DNA from: Bacillota bacterium | GTDB taxonomy: Bacteria > Bacillota > Clostridia > Lachnospirales > Lachnospiraceae | DNA length: 64,000 nt | Reading direction: 5' to 3' | Assembly: GCA_023386815.1 (NCBI GenBank) | Contig: JAEWIZ010000015.1 | Span: 209,041 to 273,040 of the forward strand | Part shown: positions 32,461 to 41,653 of the stretch, in pieces | Position numbering within the stretch: the first letter of the stretch is position 1 | How the letters are laid out: every line of letters starts with the position of its first letter | Program-made: the position numbers and the translations under genes | The notes under the pieces: generated by a model | Seen by the model: only the letters and a program-made list of their open reading frames with translations | What the model was told of the DNA's origin: nothing | The model's database searches: none

Positions 32461-34296
32461 CTAGAAGACAATTTTAGTCTTTTTAATTGTTTCAATAAAC
32501 TCAATATTCGTCTTTGTCCTTAGGAACATATCAATAATTCGCTCCAAGGCTTCTTCTGACTTCATTCCACCGAGCGCTTTCCTCATTAAAAAGGTTGCTT
32601 CCAACTCTGACTGGGTAAGCAAAAGATCCTCTCTTCTGGTACTGGATCTAGGTAGATCAATTGCAGGGAAGATTCTCTTCTCCGATAAACTACGGTCTAG
32701 AACCAACTCCATATTACCGGTGCCCTTAAACTCTTCGAATACAACGTCATCCATTCTACTGCCAGTATCTACAAGTGCAGTCGCAAGAATAGTCAGGCTA
32801 CCTCCCTCACGCATGTTTCTAGCTGCTCCAAAGAACTTCTTTGGCATATGAAGTGCAGCTGGATCAAGACCGCCGGATAAGGTTCTACCACTAGGCTGTA
32901 CCGTTAAATTATAAGCTCGTGCCAGTCTGGTAATACTATCAAGTAGAATTATAACATCCTGCTTATGCTCCACCAAACGCTTTGCCCGTTCAATAACCAT
33001 CTCCGAAACTCTCTTGTGGTTATCAGGAAGTTCATCAAAAGTAGAGTAAATTACTTCTACATTCTTTCCCTCAATAGATTCCTTAATATCTGTAACCTCT
33101 TCCGGACGTTCATCAATCAGCAAAATAATCAACTTCATATCCGGATGATTTTTCGTTACTGCTTTTGCAATTTGTTTTAATAAAGTCGTCTTTCCCGTCT
33201 TAGGTTGGGATACAATCATACCTCTCTGACCCTTACCGATAGGAGAAACCAGATCTACCATTCTCATGGATACTCCTGCGCCAGGTGTTTCTAAACGGAT
33301 TCTTTGATTCGGGAATACAGGAGTTAGATCTTCAAATCTCTTTCTCTTCTGTGCCTCAGAGGGATGGAAGCCGTTTACCGTTTTTACAAACAACAAAGCG
33401 CTAAACTTCTCATTCTGGCTTCTGACTCTTGTATTTCCAGCAACAATGTCACCGGTTTTCAAATTAAATCTACGAATCTGAGCTGGTGATACATATACAT
33501 CATTCTCGCCAGGCAGATAATTATCACATCGAATAAACCCATATCCATCCGGCAGCACTTCCAAAATACCAACTTTTGTCTCTCCACTGTCCAGCTGCTC
33601 CATTTCATTGGTAGATGTAGCCTTACGCTCGGTCTGAGAAGGATTCGATTGACTATCAAATGGCATTTGCGCTGCTGTCCGTTCCTGCGCTCTCTCTAAC
33701 GCTGGATTTCCCTTATCTACAGCTGAATTTAACTTTTCCATCGGATGAATTATATTTTCTCCGGTTTTAATGGTCTTTTCCAGCGGATAAGCCATTCTAT
33801 CTGCTGATGGATTAATGATATCGGTTGCAGGATTTATCTTCTCGGTTACTACATTCGTTCTTTCAGCCGTAGAATTCATTCTTTCCGTTCTTTGATTATT
33901 ACTTTTTTCAGACCTTTGGTTTGTGTTATCCGTCCGTAAGTTTACTTTTTCAGTTCTCTGATTTGCATTATTCGTGCGTTGATTAACTTTCTCTGCCCTT
34001 TGATTTGTGTTATTTACGCTATCCGATTGTTGATCTACTTTCTCAGCTCTTTGCATTGCATTTTCTGTCTTCTGAATTGTTTTCCTCACCGTCTGAACAG
34101 AATTCGATTTCTGAATTTTCGCTGCATCCTTTATTTCATCTGTTTTGGGTGATTCATCTTGCTTGTCCCCCTCATCAGCTTTCTTAAGCAGCTCGATTAA
34201 ATCAGCTTTCTTTAATGTGGCAATGTTTTTTAAACCCTTCTCCTTTGCCAGCTCCCTTAAATTAACAAGCGTCATGGAATCATATTGTTTGTCCAT
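32461..34296 (-). CDS. rho: Transcription termination factor Rho with long polar insertion
   Basis: 611-aa hexameric RNA helicase that ends transcription. A SAP-like N-terminal segment (about 8-40) is followed by a polar insertion (about 43-238) rich in Asn, Gln, Thr, Arg and Glu, with quasi-repeats such as NQRTEKVN. The cold-shock RNA-binding domain (GILEVLPDGYGFIRCDNYLPG, about 243-263) and the ATPase with P-loop PKTGKTT (about 365-371) and VIILLDSITRLARAYN complete it. Clostridial Rho proteins often carry such insertions; that of C. botulinum behaves as a prion. GGAG lies 8 nt before the ATG. It is normally adjacent to rpmE, but a PTS block intervenes here. Confidence 0.96.
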   Translation of the reverse strand: MDKQYDSMTLVNLRELAKEKGLKNIATLKKADLIELLKKADEGDKQDESPKTDEIKDAAKIQKSNSVQTVRKTIQKTENAMQRAEKVDQQSDSVNNTNQRAEKVNQRTNNANQRTEKVNLRTDNTNQRSEKSNNQRTERMNSTAERTNVVTEKINPATDIINPSADRMAYPLEKTIKTGENIIHPMEKLNSAVDKGNPALERAQERTAAQMPFDSQSNPSQTERKATSTNEMEQLDSGETKVGILEVLPDGYGFIRCDNYLPGENDVYVSPAQIRRFNLKTGDIVAGNTRVRSQNEKFSALLFVKTVNGFHPSEAQKRKRFEDLTPVFPNQRIRLETPGAGVSMRMVDLVSPIGKGQRGMIVSQPKTGKTTLLKQIAKAVTKNHPDMKLIILLIDERPEEVTDIKESIEGKNVEVIYSTFDELPDNHKRVSEMVIERAKRLVEHKQDVIILLDSITRLARAYNLTVQPSGRTLSGGLDPAALHMPKKFFGAARNMREGGSLTILATALVDTGSRMDDVVFEEFKGTGNMELVLDRSLSEKRIFPAIDLPRSSTRREDLLLTQSELEATFLMRKALGGMKSEEALERIIDMFLRTKTNIEFIETIKKTKIVF

Positions 34297-34823
34297 TTAT
34301 TCAACTCCTTCTGTTCAATTGGATTTATTTTTTGGAATATGTTAAGAATTGATTCAGAAATTTATTATGAGGGCTACATGGCAGTAACCCTTACTTTCGA
34401 AATTAGTAAGCCTAAATCTATAAACTTAGAATAATTAAGCTTCATATTGCCTAACATGATACGTAATCCGTACGGCTTAATTATACAACAGTCAAATTAG
34501 AAAATAAAGTATTTTATTTATGAATAGGGCTTTTTCCATGTTTTATACAAATTTGCAACCTATCTTCTAAGCATTTTTATCAGTAAAACAATTTGCTTCC
34601 TGTAATAAGCGTACATGCAAACCTAGCATCTGATGATACCGCTTGAAGCTAACTGGTATCGATCTATCTATCAGGATTGATAATATAAGCATGCCGTATT
34701 AATGATTATGCAATTTTAAAATGGAATTGCTTGATTTACCATGTCCGTAATGATATGATAAATGTAAAAATAGTGTCTAGTACACTGGATTTTTACACCG
34801 CCGTTGTGGCAGATGGAGGCTTT
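34297..34823. other. 527-bp divergent intergenic region between rho and malic enzyme
   Basis: No gene is seen. On the plus strand, nested stems CTGAT/ATCAG and GATACC/GGTATC at 34630-34674 could fold as a leader hairpin about 150 nt before the malic enzyme. GGG...CCC pairing near 34372-34391 is weaker. No known riboswitch was recognised. Confidence 0.35.
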
Positions 34824-35978
34824 ATGAACGCAAAGGAACAGGCTTTAAAAATGCATGAACTATGGAACGGAAAGATAGAAACCGTTTCAAAATGTACTGT
34901 AAAAACAAGAGATGATCTGGCTGTAGCCTATACTCCCGGTGTTGCAGAACCCTGTAAAGTAATAGCAGAGGATCCAGAAGCAGCTTATAAATATACAATG
35001 AAATCGAATACAATTGCAGTTATTTCTGATGGCAGCGCGGTACTTGGTTTGGGAAATATCGGACCCTATGCTGCAATGCCTGTTATGGAGGGCAAGGCTG
35101 TCTTATTTAAAGAATTTGGAGGAATCAATGCTGTTCCTATCTGCCTTGATACCCAAGATACGGATGAAATTATTAAAACCATTGTAGCTATTGCTCCCGG
35201 CTTTGGAGGTATTAATTTAGAGGACATCTCAGCTCCACGATGCTTCGAAATTGAGGAAAGGTTAAAAGAGCTTTTACATATACCTGTATTCCATGACGAT
35301 CAGCACGGAACTGCAATTGTAGTATTAGCTGCAGCAATTAATGCACTAAAGGTTACTGGTAAATCGAAAGAATCTTGTAATGTCGTTGTTAATGGAGCTG
35401 GATCCGCCGGTATTGCTATTAGTAAATTACTTCTGACCTATGGTTTTAAGCATGTCACACTTTGTGACAGATTTGGTATTATATCTGAGGACTATCCAGA
35501 CTTAAACTGGATGCAAAAGCAAATGCTCTCTCTTACAAATCTAGAGAATCAAAAAGGCTCTCTGTCTGATGCCTTAAAGGGCGCCGATTTATTCGTAGGT
35601 GTTTCTGCTCCTAATATAGTTACCAAAGAAATGGTAGCTTCTATGAATCAGGATGCAATTATCTTTGCCATGGCAAATCCTACCCCTGAAATTATGCCTG
35701 ATGTTGCGAAAGAAGCAGGCGCAAAGGTTGTAGCAACGGGTCGCTCCGATTTTCCAAATCAAGTTAATAATGTTGTTGCATTTCCCGGAATATTTCGAGG
35801 TGCTTTAGAAGGGCGTGCTACTCAGATTACAGAAGAAATGAAACTGGCTGCTGCCATAGCAATCGCTGGTTTAGTTAATGCTACCGATCTAAATGAAGAA
35901 AATATTATGCCACAGCCCTTTGATCCACGAGTCAGTGAAGTAGTTAGCACCGCTGTAAAACAGAATATTAGAAAGTAG
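34824..35978 (+). CDS. NAD(P)-dependent malic enzyme
   Basis: 384-aa short-form malic enzyme that oxidatively decarboxylates malate to pyruvate. The N-terminal domain has VAYTPGVAEPCK (malic enzyme signature with the catalytic Tyr) and KSNTIAVISDGSAVLGLG. EDISAPRCFEIEERL and HDDQHGTAIV hold the metal site. The Rossmann domain has VNGAGSAGIA. ATG at 34824 is selected because GGAGG is 4 nt upstream; the frame is open back to 34731 without an SD. It is the first gene of a plus-strand group and is followed by the radical SAM gene after 7 nt. Cofactor choice is not certain. Confidence 0.93.
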   Translation: MNAKEQALKMHELWNGKIETVSKCTVKTRDDLAVAYTPGVAEPCKVIAEDPEAAYKYTMKSNTIAVISDGSAVLGLGNIGPYAAMPVMEGKAVLFKEFGGINAVPICLDTQDTDEIIKTIVAIAPGFGGINLEDISAPRCFEIEERLKELLHIPVFHDDQHGTAIVVLAAAINALKVTGKSKESCNVVVNGAGSAGIAISKLLLTYGFKHVTLCDRFGIISEDYPDLNWMQKQMLSLTNLENQKGSLSDALKGADLFVGVSAPNIVTKEMVASMNQDAIIFAMANPTPEIMPDVAKEAGAKVVATGRSDFPNQVNNVVAFPGIFRGALEGRATQITEEMKLAAAIAIAGLVNATDLNEENIMPQPFDPRVSEVVSTAVKQNIRK

Positions 35979-35985
35979 TGAAGCT

Positions 35986-36948
35986 ATGATATGGGATAAT
36001 AAACGATATCATTCCCTGGATTATGAACTTAAGAAAAGGTTTGGTAAAAAGATCTATAAGCTTGCGTTAGACGGAGGTATGACTTGTCCCAATCGTGACG
36101 GAACATTGGGCACCCGTGGCTGTATTTTTTGCAGCGAGGGGGGTTCCGGTGATTTTGCAGCTGCCCGTACACTCTCAATCACAGAACAAATTGAGTCTTC
36201 CAAAAACTTAGTTGCAGCCAAAGTAAAAGATCCGGAACATTCAAAATATATCGCTTATTTTCAGGCATATACCAATACCTATGCTCCGATTTCCTATTTA
36301 TCACAAATCTTTAAAGAGGCTATTCATCACCCTGATATCGTTATACTCTCTATTGCCACCAGACCTGACTGCCTTGATGAGGAAGTACTCAAACTGCTTC
36401 AGGAACTTAACCAAATAAAACCTGTCTGGATTGAGCTAGGGCTGCAAACAATGCATGAAGCCACTGCTGAGTTGATTCGCCGCGGATATCCTTTATCTGT
36501 ATTCGAGGATAAGGTGTATCAATTAAATAATCTTGGTATAGAAGTCATTGTTCATACAATACTGGGCTTGCCAAACGAATCAAAAGATGATATGTTTAAA
36601 ACAATAGACTACATTTGTGCTTTACCAATTAGGGGGATAAAGCTCCAACTACTACATATCCTAAAGGGAACTGATTTAGGTGCTATGTACGAGGACGGGC
36701 AATTTCAATACGAATTATCCTTAGTGGATTATGTAAATCTAGTCATTTCTTGTTTAGAGCGCATACCAGAGCATATGGTTATTCACCGGGTTACCGGTGA
36801 TGGACCGAAAGAGCTTTTATTGGCTCCCTTATGGAGTACGAATAAAAAACTTGTTCTTAATAGTATTCAACGCCAAATGAAAGAACTTAGAACTTATCAA
36901 GGGAAATTTATAAGACATCACGCAGTAAACGATTCTACGATTGTATGA
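35986..36948 (+). CDS. TIGR01212 family radical SAM protein (YhcC-like)
   Basis: 320-aa radical SAM protein of the YhcC/TIGR01212 group. It starts with the family block KRYHSLDYELKKRFGKKIYKLALDGG. The [4Fe-4S] cysteines are in MTCPNRDGTLGTRGCIFCSEGG, with the family's unusually long first spacing. Further conserved parts are IATRPDCLD, ELGLQTMHE and LLHILKGTDL. The substrate is not known; tRNA modification has been suggested for the wider family. The ATG is 7 nt after the malic enzyme stop, with a weak SD, so translation is probably coupled. Confidence 0.9.
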   Translation: MIWDNKRYHSLDYELKKRFGKKIYKLALDGGMTCPNRDGTLGTRGCIFCSEGGSGDFAAARTLSITEQIESSKNLVAAKVKDPEHSKYIAYFQAYTNTYAPISYLSQIFKEAIHHPDIVILSIATRPDCLDEEVLKLLQELNQIKPVWIELGLQTMHEATAELIRRGYPLSVFEDKVYQLNNLGIEVIVHTILGLPNESKDDMFKTIDYICALPIRGIKLQLLHILKGTDLGAMYEDGQFQYELSLVDYVNLVISCLERIPEHMVIHRVTGDGPKELLLAPLWSTNKKLVLNSIQRQMKELRTYQGKFIRHHAVNDSTIV

Positions 36949-36993
36949 ATACGTTAATATAATCGCATCTATTAGATTGATAAGGAGGTCACA

Positions 36994-37527
36994 ATGCAGT
37001 CCGATACCTTTATGTTGTATAAACTAATGATATTGTACATTCTTAGCCGAGTTAACTTTCCACTTTCTAACGCACAGCTTACAGCCTTTATTTTAGAAAA
37101 AGAATATACGAATTATTTTAATATCCAACGTGCTCTATCAGAATTAATCGACGATGCCTTTGTCGAGACTAAAACCGTACGAAACAGCACCTTGTATCGT
37201 ATCACTGAAAGCGGATACGAAACACTGCTCTTCTTCGATAATATGATTTCGTCAGGTATCAAGGAAGATATTGAACTATATTTGATACAAAATAAATACG
37301 AGCTCCAGGAGGAAGTATCTACTCGTTCTGATTTGTATCAGGTTAAAAAAGGTGAGTACGCTGCCCACCTGAGTGTAATCGAACGTGATGCTACTATAAT
37401 TGATTTAACTCTAAATGTTACAACGGAAGAAGAGGCAGTAAGAATCTGTAACAACTGGAAGGAAAAAAGCTCCGATATTTATGCTTATCTAATGTCCTCA
37501 CTATTAGAAAATCATTATCAACAATAG
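36994..37527 (+). CDS. DUF4364 family protein (winged-helix regulator-like)
   Basis: 177-aa cytoplasmic protein of the DUF4364 family common in clostridia. The N-terminal ~80 residues (LYKLMILYILSRVNFPLSNAQ, FNIQRALSELIDDAFVETK, LYRITESGYETLLFF) read as a winged helix of PadR-like type. The C-terminal part holds alternating strands. AAGGAGG lies 5 nt before the ATG. It is the last gene of the plus-strand group and ends at a bidirectional terminator. DNA binding is inferred only from the fold pattern. Confidence 0.85.
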   Translation: MQSDTFMLYKLMILYILSRVNFPLSNAQLTAFILEKEYTNYFNIQRALSELIDDAFVETKTVRNSTLYRITESGYETLLFFDNMISSGIKEDIELYLIQNKYELQEEVSTRSDLYQVKKGEYAAHLSVIERDATIIDLTLNVTTEEEAVRICNNWKEKSSDIYAYLMSSLLENHYQQ

Positions 37528-37530
37528 ATT

Positions 37531-37579
37531 AAAGACTCCTCTTAATTGTCCTTTATTCGTACAGTTAAGAGGAGTCTTT
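37531..37579. terminator. Bidirectional terminator
   Basis: A perfect 15-bp inverted repeat (AAAGACTCCTCTTAA and its complement) around a 19-nt loop, between the converging DUF4364 and engB genes. Confidence 0.85.
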
Positions 37580-37621
37580 GTATTACAGAAAGTAAATTAG
37601 CTTCAGCAACTGCCAATAAAC

Positions 37622-38233
37622 CTAGGATTCAATTGATGTCTCTGTAGTTAAGCCACAGACTTCTTCGATACACGCCCATATCTCTTCTCGTCCCTGCTTG
37701 GTTTCCGCAGAGAAAGGAATAACCTTAGTTCCTGGCGATACTTGTAAACCCTCGCGAATCATCTTCAAATGTTTCTCTTTTTGACTGCGATTTATTTTAT
37801 CTAGCTTCGTCGCAATAATAATTGGCTGAAAGCCATTATATACAATCCAGTCATACATGCTCTTGTCATTTGCAGAGGGCTCATGACGGATATCAATTAA
37901 TAGGAATATACACCTGAGCTGCTTTGACATCCTTAGGTATTTTTCAATCATTTTGCCCCATTTTTCCTTGATGCTCTGAGAAACTTTAGCATATCCATAT
38001 CCAGGCAGATCCACATAGTAGAATTCATTGTTGATATGATAGAAATTTATCGTTTGTGTCTTTCCTGGTTGTCCTGAGGTTCTGGCTAAGGATTTTCGAT
38101 TCATGAGGGCATTAATCAGGGAAGATTTGCCTACATTTGATTTGCCTGCAAAGGCTACCTCCGGCTTTTCATTCTCTGGCAGGGTACTAGTTATCCCACA
38201 TACGGTTTCTAATTCTGCACTTTTTATTATCAT
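37622..38233 (-). CDS. engB: Ribosome biogenesis GTP-binding protein EngB (YsxC/YihA)
   Basis: 203-aa TrmE-Era-EngA-EngB-Septin-like GTPase required for 50S assembly. G1 is GKSNVGKSSLIN, G3 is DLPGYGYAKV, G4 is TKLDK, and the conserved FAGKSNVGKSSL context is typical. Length is normal. GAGGGA precedes the ATG. It lies after clpX in the tig-clpP-clpX-engB order; the lon gene that often sits between clpX and engB is missing, and a palindromic repeat occupies the gap. Confidence 0.96.
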   Translation of the reverse strand: MIIKSAELETVCGITSTLPENEKPEVAFAGKSNVGKSSLINALMNRKSLARTSGQPGKTQTINFYHINNEFYYVDLPGYGYAKVSQSIKEKWGKMIEKYLRMSKQLRCIFLLIDIRHEPSANDKSMYDWIVYNGFQPIIIATKLDKINRSQKEKHLKMIREGLQVSPGTKVIPFSAETKQGREEIWACIEEVCGLTTETSIES

Positions 38234-38264
38234 CTATATCCCTCACTTTCTTATCTCTTATGTT

Positions 38265-38324
38265 ATGAAAAGTTAGCTATGAACTTCTCATAAAAGGTGC
38301 TGTTACTGTACCATGAAACTTCAT
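38265..38324. repeat. Palindromic repeat family 1, copy A
   Basis: ATGAAAAGTT and AACTTCTCAT (one mismatch) form a hairpin at 38265-38291. It is followed by AAAAGGTGCTGT...ACCATGAAACTTCAT, a stretch shared with copy B at 43537-43585. Confidence 0.65.
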
Positions 38325-38329
38325 AAAGA

Positions 38330-38358
38330 AGGGGATGCCGCTTATCGCTCCATCCCCT
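38330..38358 (-). terminator. Terminator after clpX
   Basis: AGGGGATG and CATCCCCT pair across a 13-nt loop, followed by TTCTTTAT on the minus strand, just past the clpX stop. Confidence 0.7.
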
Positions 38359-38370
38359 CTCATCTATAAC

Positions 38371-39666
38371 TTAAGCTATTTCGTCCTTACTTTTTTTACT
38401 GGAACGACGAATCATTGGTTTTCTTGCTATTGTATCCTCAGACCAAACTACTTCAGGCTTCTCTGTTCCAATCACAGCTTCTTTGGTAATAATACATTTC
38501 ACTGCTTTTGAATCAGAAGGAATGTGATACATAGAATCCATCATTACCTTTTCCATGATAGCCCGGAGTCCTCTTGCTCCAATTTTTCTTGTGTAGGATT
38601 GTTTCGCGATCTCGTTAAGTGCCTCGGCATCAAATTCAAGTTCTACACCATCAAGTTCAAATAACTTTTTATACTGTTTGGTAATCGCATTCTTTGGCTC
38701 TGTAAGAATTCTTATTAAAGCTGCTTCGTCCAACATATCAAGTGCAACTGTCACAGGTACACGGCCTACAAATTCAGGGATCAAACCAAACTTGATCAAA
38801 TCCTGAGGCATTACCTGACGGAACAGTTCACCCACACTGGTTTTATTTTTCTCTGATATCTCAGCATTAAAACCAATGGATTTTTGTCCGATACGTCCTT
38901 CAATAATTTTTTCTAGGCCATCAAAGGCTCCGCCGCAGATAAATAGAATATTAGTCGTATCAATCTGGATAAATTCTTGATGAGGATGCTTTCTACCACC
39001 CTGAGGGGGAACCGATGCAACGGTACCCTCCAGGATTTTGAGCAACGCCTGCTGAACACCTTCACCAGATACATCTCTGGTGATAGAGGTATTCTCTGAC
39101 TTTCTGGTAATTTTATCAATCTCATCGATATAAATAATACCATACTGAGCACGCTCAATATCAAAGTCAGCAGCCTGGATGATCTTAAGAAGAATATTCT
39201 CAACATCTTCTCCTACGTAGCCTGCTTCGGTCAGTGCAGTAGCATCTGCTATCGCAAATGGAACATTCAATAATTTAGCCAGTGTCTGAGCAAGATATGT
39301 CTTACCGGAACCTGTTGGTCCTATCATCAGAAGATTACTCTTCTGAAGCTCCACATCTAAATCCTTTTCAGCGAGAACTCTTTTGTAGTGGTTATATACC
39401 GAGACAGCGAGCACCTTCTTAGCATCTTCCTGTCCTACTACGTGTTGATCCAGGAACGCTTTGATTTCTGCGGGTTTTAATAAATTTATATCTGAACTAA
39501 CAACAGTTTCCCCTTCGAATTCTTCTTCGATGATCTCACTGCATATTTCAATACATTCATCACAGATATAAACACCGGGTCCTGCAATTAATTTTCTGAC
39601 CTGATCCTGAGTCTTATTACAAAAGGAACATCTCAGCTGTTTTCTATCATCTACTTTTCCTGCCAC
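38371..39666 (-). CDS. clpX: ATP-dependent Clp protease ATP-binding subunit ClpX
   Basis: 431-aa AAA+ unfoldase that feeds substrates to ClpP. The N-terminal zinc finger has four Cys (CSFC ... CDEC). The ATPase carries Walker A GPTGSGKT, Walker B IIYIDEIDKI, sensor 1 and the pore loop region. The tripeptide docking loop for ClpP (IGFNAE) is present. The start is a GTG at 39666, with GAGGTG about 8 nt upstream and no better ATG. It lies directly downstream of clpP, with a terminator behind it. Confidence 0.97.
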   Translation of the reverse strand: MAGKVDDRKQLRCSFCNKTQDQVRKLIAGPGVYICDECIEICSEIIEEEFEGETVVSSDINLLKPAEIKAFLDQHVVGQEDAKKVLAVSVYNHYKRVLAEKDLDVELQKSNLLMIGPTGSGKTYLAQTLAKLLNVPFAIADATALTEAGYVGEDVENILLKIIQAADFDIERAQYGIIYIDEIDKITRKSENTSITRDVSGEGVQQALLKILEGTVASVPPQGGRKHPHQEFIQIDTTNILFICGGAFDGLEKIIEGRIGQKSIGFNAEISEKNKTSVGELFRQVMPQDLIKFGLIPEFVGRVPVTVALDMLDEAALIRILTEPKNAITKQYKKLFELDGVELEFDAEALNEIAKQSYTRKIGARGLRAIMEKVMMDSMYHIPSDSKAVKCIITKEAVIGTEKPEVVWSEDTIARKPMIRRSSKKSKDEIA

Positions 39667-39744
39667 TGCCTGCTCACCTCTTTTCCTAAGTCATGCAAAG
39701 TTTTGAATCTTTCTAATATCATCAGAGTGATTTTTATTACCCTG

Positions 39745-40326
39745 TTATCTACTAGCTAAGATCCCATCAATAATTCCATAATCACGAGCTTCTTCTGCTG
39801 TCATATAATGATCTCTTTCTGTGTCCACTTCAATGACTTCTAGAGGTTTTCCCGTATTCTTTGCTAAGATCTCATTTAATTTTTTTCTTGTTTTTAAAAT
39901 ATTGTCCGCAACAATCTTAATGTCAGTTGCTTGGCCTCTTGCGCCGCCGGAAGGCTGATGAATCATTACCTCTGCATTTGGAAGCGCAAATCTCTTCCCC
40001 TTGGTACCACCTGCAAGCAAGAACGCTCCCATGCTTGCTGCCATACCAATACAAATTGTTGATACATCACATTTTATATAGTTCATGGTATCAAAGATCG
40101 CCATACCAGCTGTTACTGATCCGCCAGGACTGTTAATATAAAAATTAATGTCCTTGCCCGGATCCTCTGACTCTAAAAATAATAACTGAGCTACAATAAG
40201 GCTTGCTGTAACATCATTTACTTCTTCTCCGAGGAAAATGATTCTTTCCTTTAATAATCTGGAATAGATGTCATAGCTTCTCTCGCCACGACTTGTTTGT
40301 TCAATGACATAAGGTACTAAACTCAT
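39745..40326 (-). CDS. clpP: ATP-dependent Clp protease proteolytic subunit ClpP
   Basis: 193-aa serine protease subunit of the tetradecameric Clp barrel. The catalytic triad is complete: Ser98 in GMAASMGAF, His123 in MIHQPSGG and Asp172 in TERDHYM. It begins MSLVPYVIEQTSRGERSYDIYS in the family manner. AGGAGG lies upstream at normal spacing. It sits between tig and clpX and is probably co-transcribed with both. Confidence 0.98.
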   Translation of the reverse strand: MSLVPYVIEQTSRGERSYDIYSRLLKERIIFLGEEVNDVTASLIVAQLLFLESEDPGKDINFYINSPGGSVTAGMAIFDTMNYIKCDVSTICIGMAASMGAFLLAGGTKGKRFALPNAEVMIHQPSGGARGQATDIKIVADNILKTRKKLNEILAKNTGKPLEVIEVDTERDHYMTAEEARDYGIIDGILASR

Positions 40327-40366
40327 ACATTTATCCTCCTATTTGTTTCAACAATTGAACGAGAAA

Positions 40367-41653
40367 TTATTTCTCTACCGCCTGTGCTACTACAAAGTCA
40401 ACTGCCTTTTGAACAGCAACATCTTTCTTGATCTGCTCTTTCTCTTTCTCGCCAATTAACTCTTTTAACTTATCTGCTTCCATCTGATACATAGCTGCCA
40501 TATCAGTAAGCTCTTTCTCTAACTCTTCTTCGGTTACTTCGATGCTTTCAGCGTTAACAATAGCCTCCAGAACTAATCTGCTCTGAATTCTCTTAACTGC
40601 CTGAGGATGTAAGCTTTCCATAAATTTCTTAGCATCCATACCAGTAAACTGGAAGTACTGTTCAATAGAAAGACCCTGGTACTGAATTCTCTGTGCAAAA
40701 TCTTCCGCCATCTGATTTACCTGGGAAGCAATCATTGGCTCAGGAATATCCATCGTTGCACCTTCGATAATCTTGTCTATAATCTCATTCTCTTTTGCTG
40801 TTTTTAATTCTTTTTCTTTGCCTTCTGTAATTGTTGTCTTAATGCTAGCTTTGTATTCATCTAACGTATCAAATTCAGATACATCCTGTGCGAAATCATC
40901 ATCAAGCTCAGGAAGCTCTTTTACTTTGATTTCATTGATTTTTACTCTGAACAGTGCTGGCTTACCAGCAAGCTCTTCTGCTTGATACTGCTCTGGGAAT
41001 GTCACGTTTACATCAACGAATTCCCCAACATTCTTGCCAATTAACTGATCTTCAAAGGTATCAATGAAAGAATGAGAACCAATTACAAGGGAATAATTCT
41101 CTCCTTTTCCGCCTTCAAATGCCTTGCCATCTACAAAGCCTTCGAAATCAATCACAGCAGTATCTCCATCTTGAACAGGTCTATCTTCTACAGTAATTGT
41201 TCTGGAGTTCTGCTCACGCTCTTTGTCAATCTTAGCTAATATTTCTTCCTCAGTTACTTCTGCTTCTTTCTTCTCTACCTCAATACCCTTGTACTGACCT
41301 AAAGTTACTTCTGGTTTCAGAGCAACTTCTGCTGTAAAGATAAAAGTTTTACCCTTCTCAACCTGAACGATATCGATTTCCGGTCTGGATACGATTTCTA
41401 AACCGCTCTCAAGAGCTGCCTTCTCATATGCACCAGGAATTAATTCATTTGCTGCATCCTCATAAAAGATACTAGCACCATACATCTTCTCAATTAAAGC
41501 GCGAGGAGCCTTACCTTTACGGAAGCCCTGTACACTAATTTTGTCTTTGTTCTTCTGGTATGCTTTTTGAATCGCACCCTCGAATTCTTCAGCGGAAGCC
41601 TCTATTGTAAGCTTTGCCATGTTCTTCTCTAACTTTTCAACTTGTAAACTCAT
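40367..41653 (-). CDS. tig: Trigger factor
   Basis: 428-aa ribosome-bound chaperone. The N-terminal ribosome-binding domain contains the GFRKGKAPRALIE signature loop. The central FKBP-type prolyl isomerase domain (about 150-240) includes GDTAVIDFEGFVDGKAFEGG. The C-terminal helical arms follow. AGGAGG precedes the ATG by 9 nt. It is the first gene of tig-clpP-clpX and lies behind a ~270-nt leader packed with hairpins. Confidence 0.97.
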   Translation of the reverse strand: MSLQVEKLEKNMAKLTIEASAEEFEGAIQKAYQKNKDKISVQGFRKGKAPRALIEKMYGASIFYEDAANELIPGAYEKAALESGLEIVSRPEIDIVQVEKGKTFIFTAEVALKPEVTLGQYKGIEVEKKEAEVTEEEILAKIDKEREQNSRTITVEDRPVQDGDTAVIDFEGFVDGKAFEGGKGENYSLVIGSHSFIDTFEDQLIGKNVGEFVDVNVTFPEQYQAEELAGKPALFRVKINEIKVKELPELDDDFAQDVSEFDTLDEYKASIKTTITEGKEKELKTAKENEIIDKIIEGATMDIPEPMIASQVNQMAEDFAQRIQYQGLSIEQYFQFTGMDAKKFMESLHPQAVKRIQSRLVLEAIVNAESIEVTEEELEKELTDMAAMYQMEADKLKELIGEKEKEQIKKDVAVQKAVDFVVAQAVEK

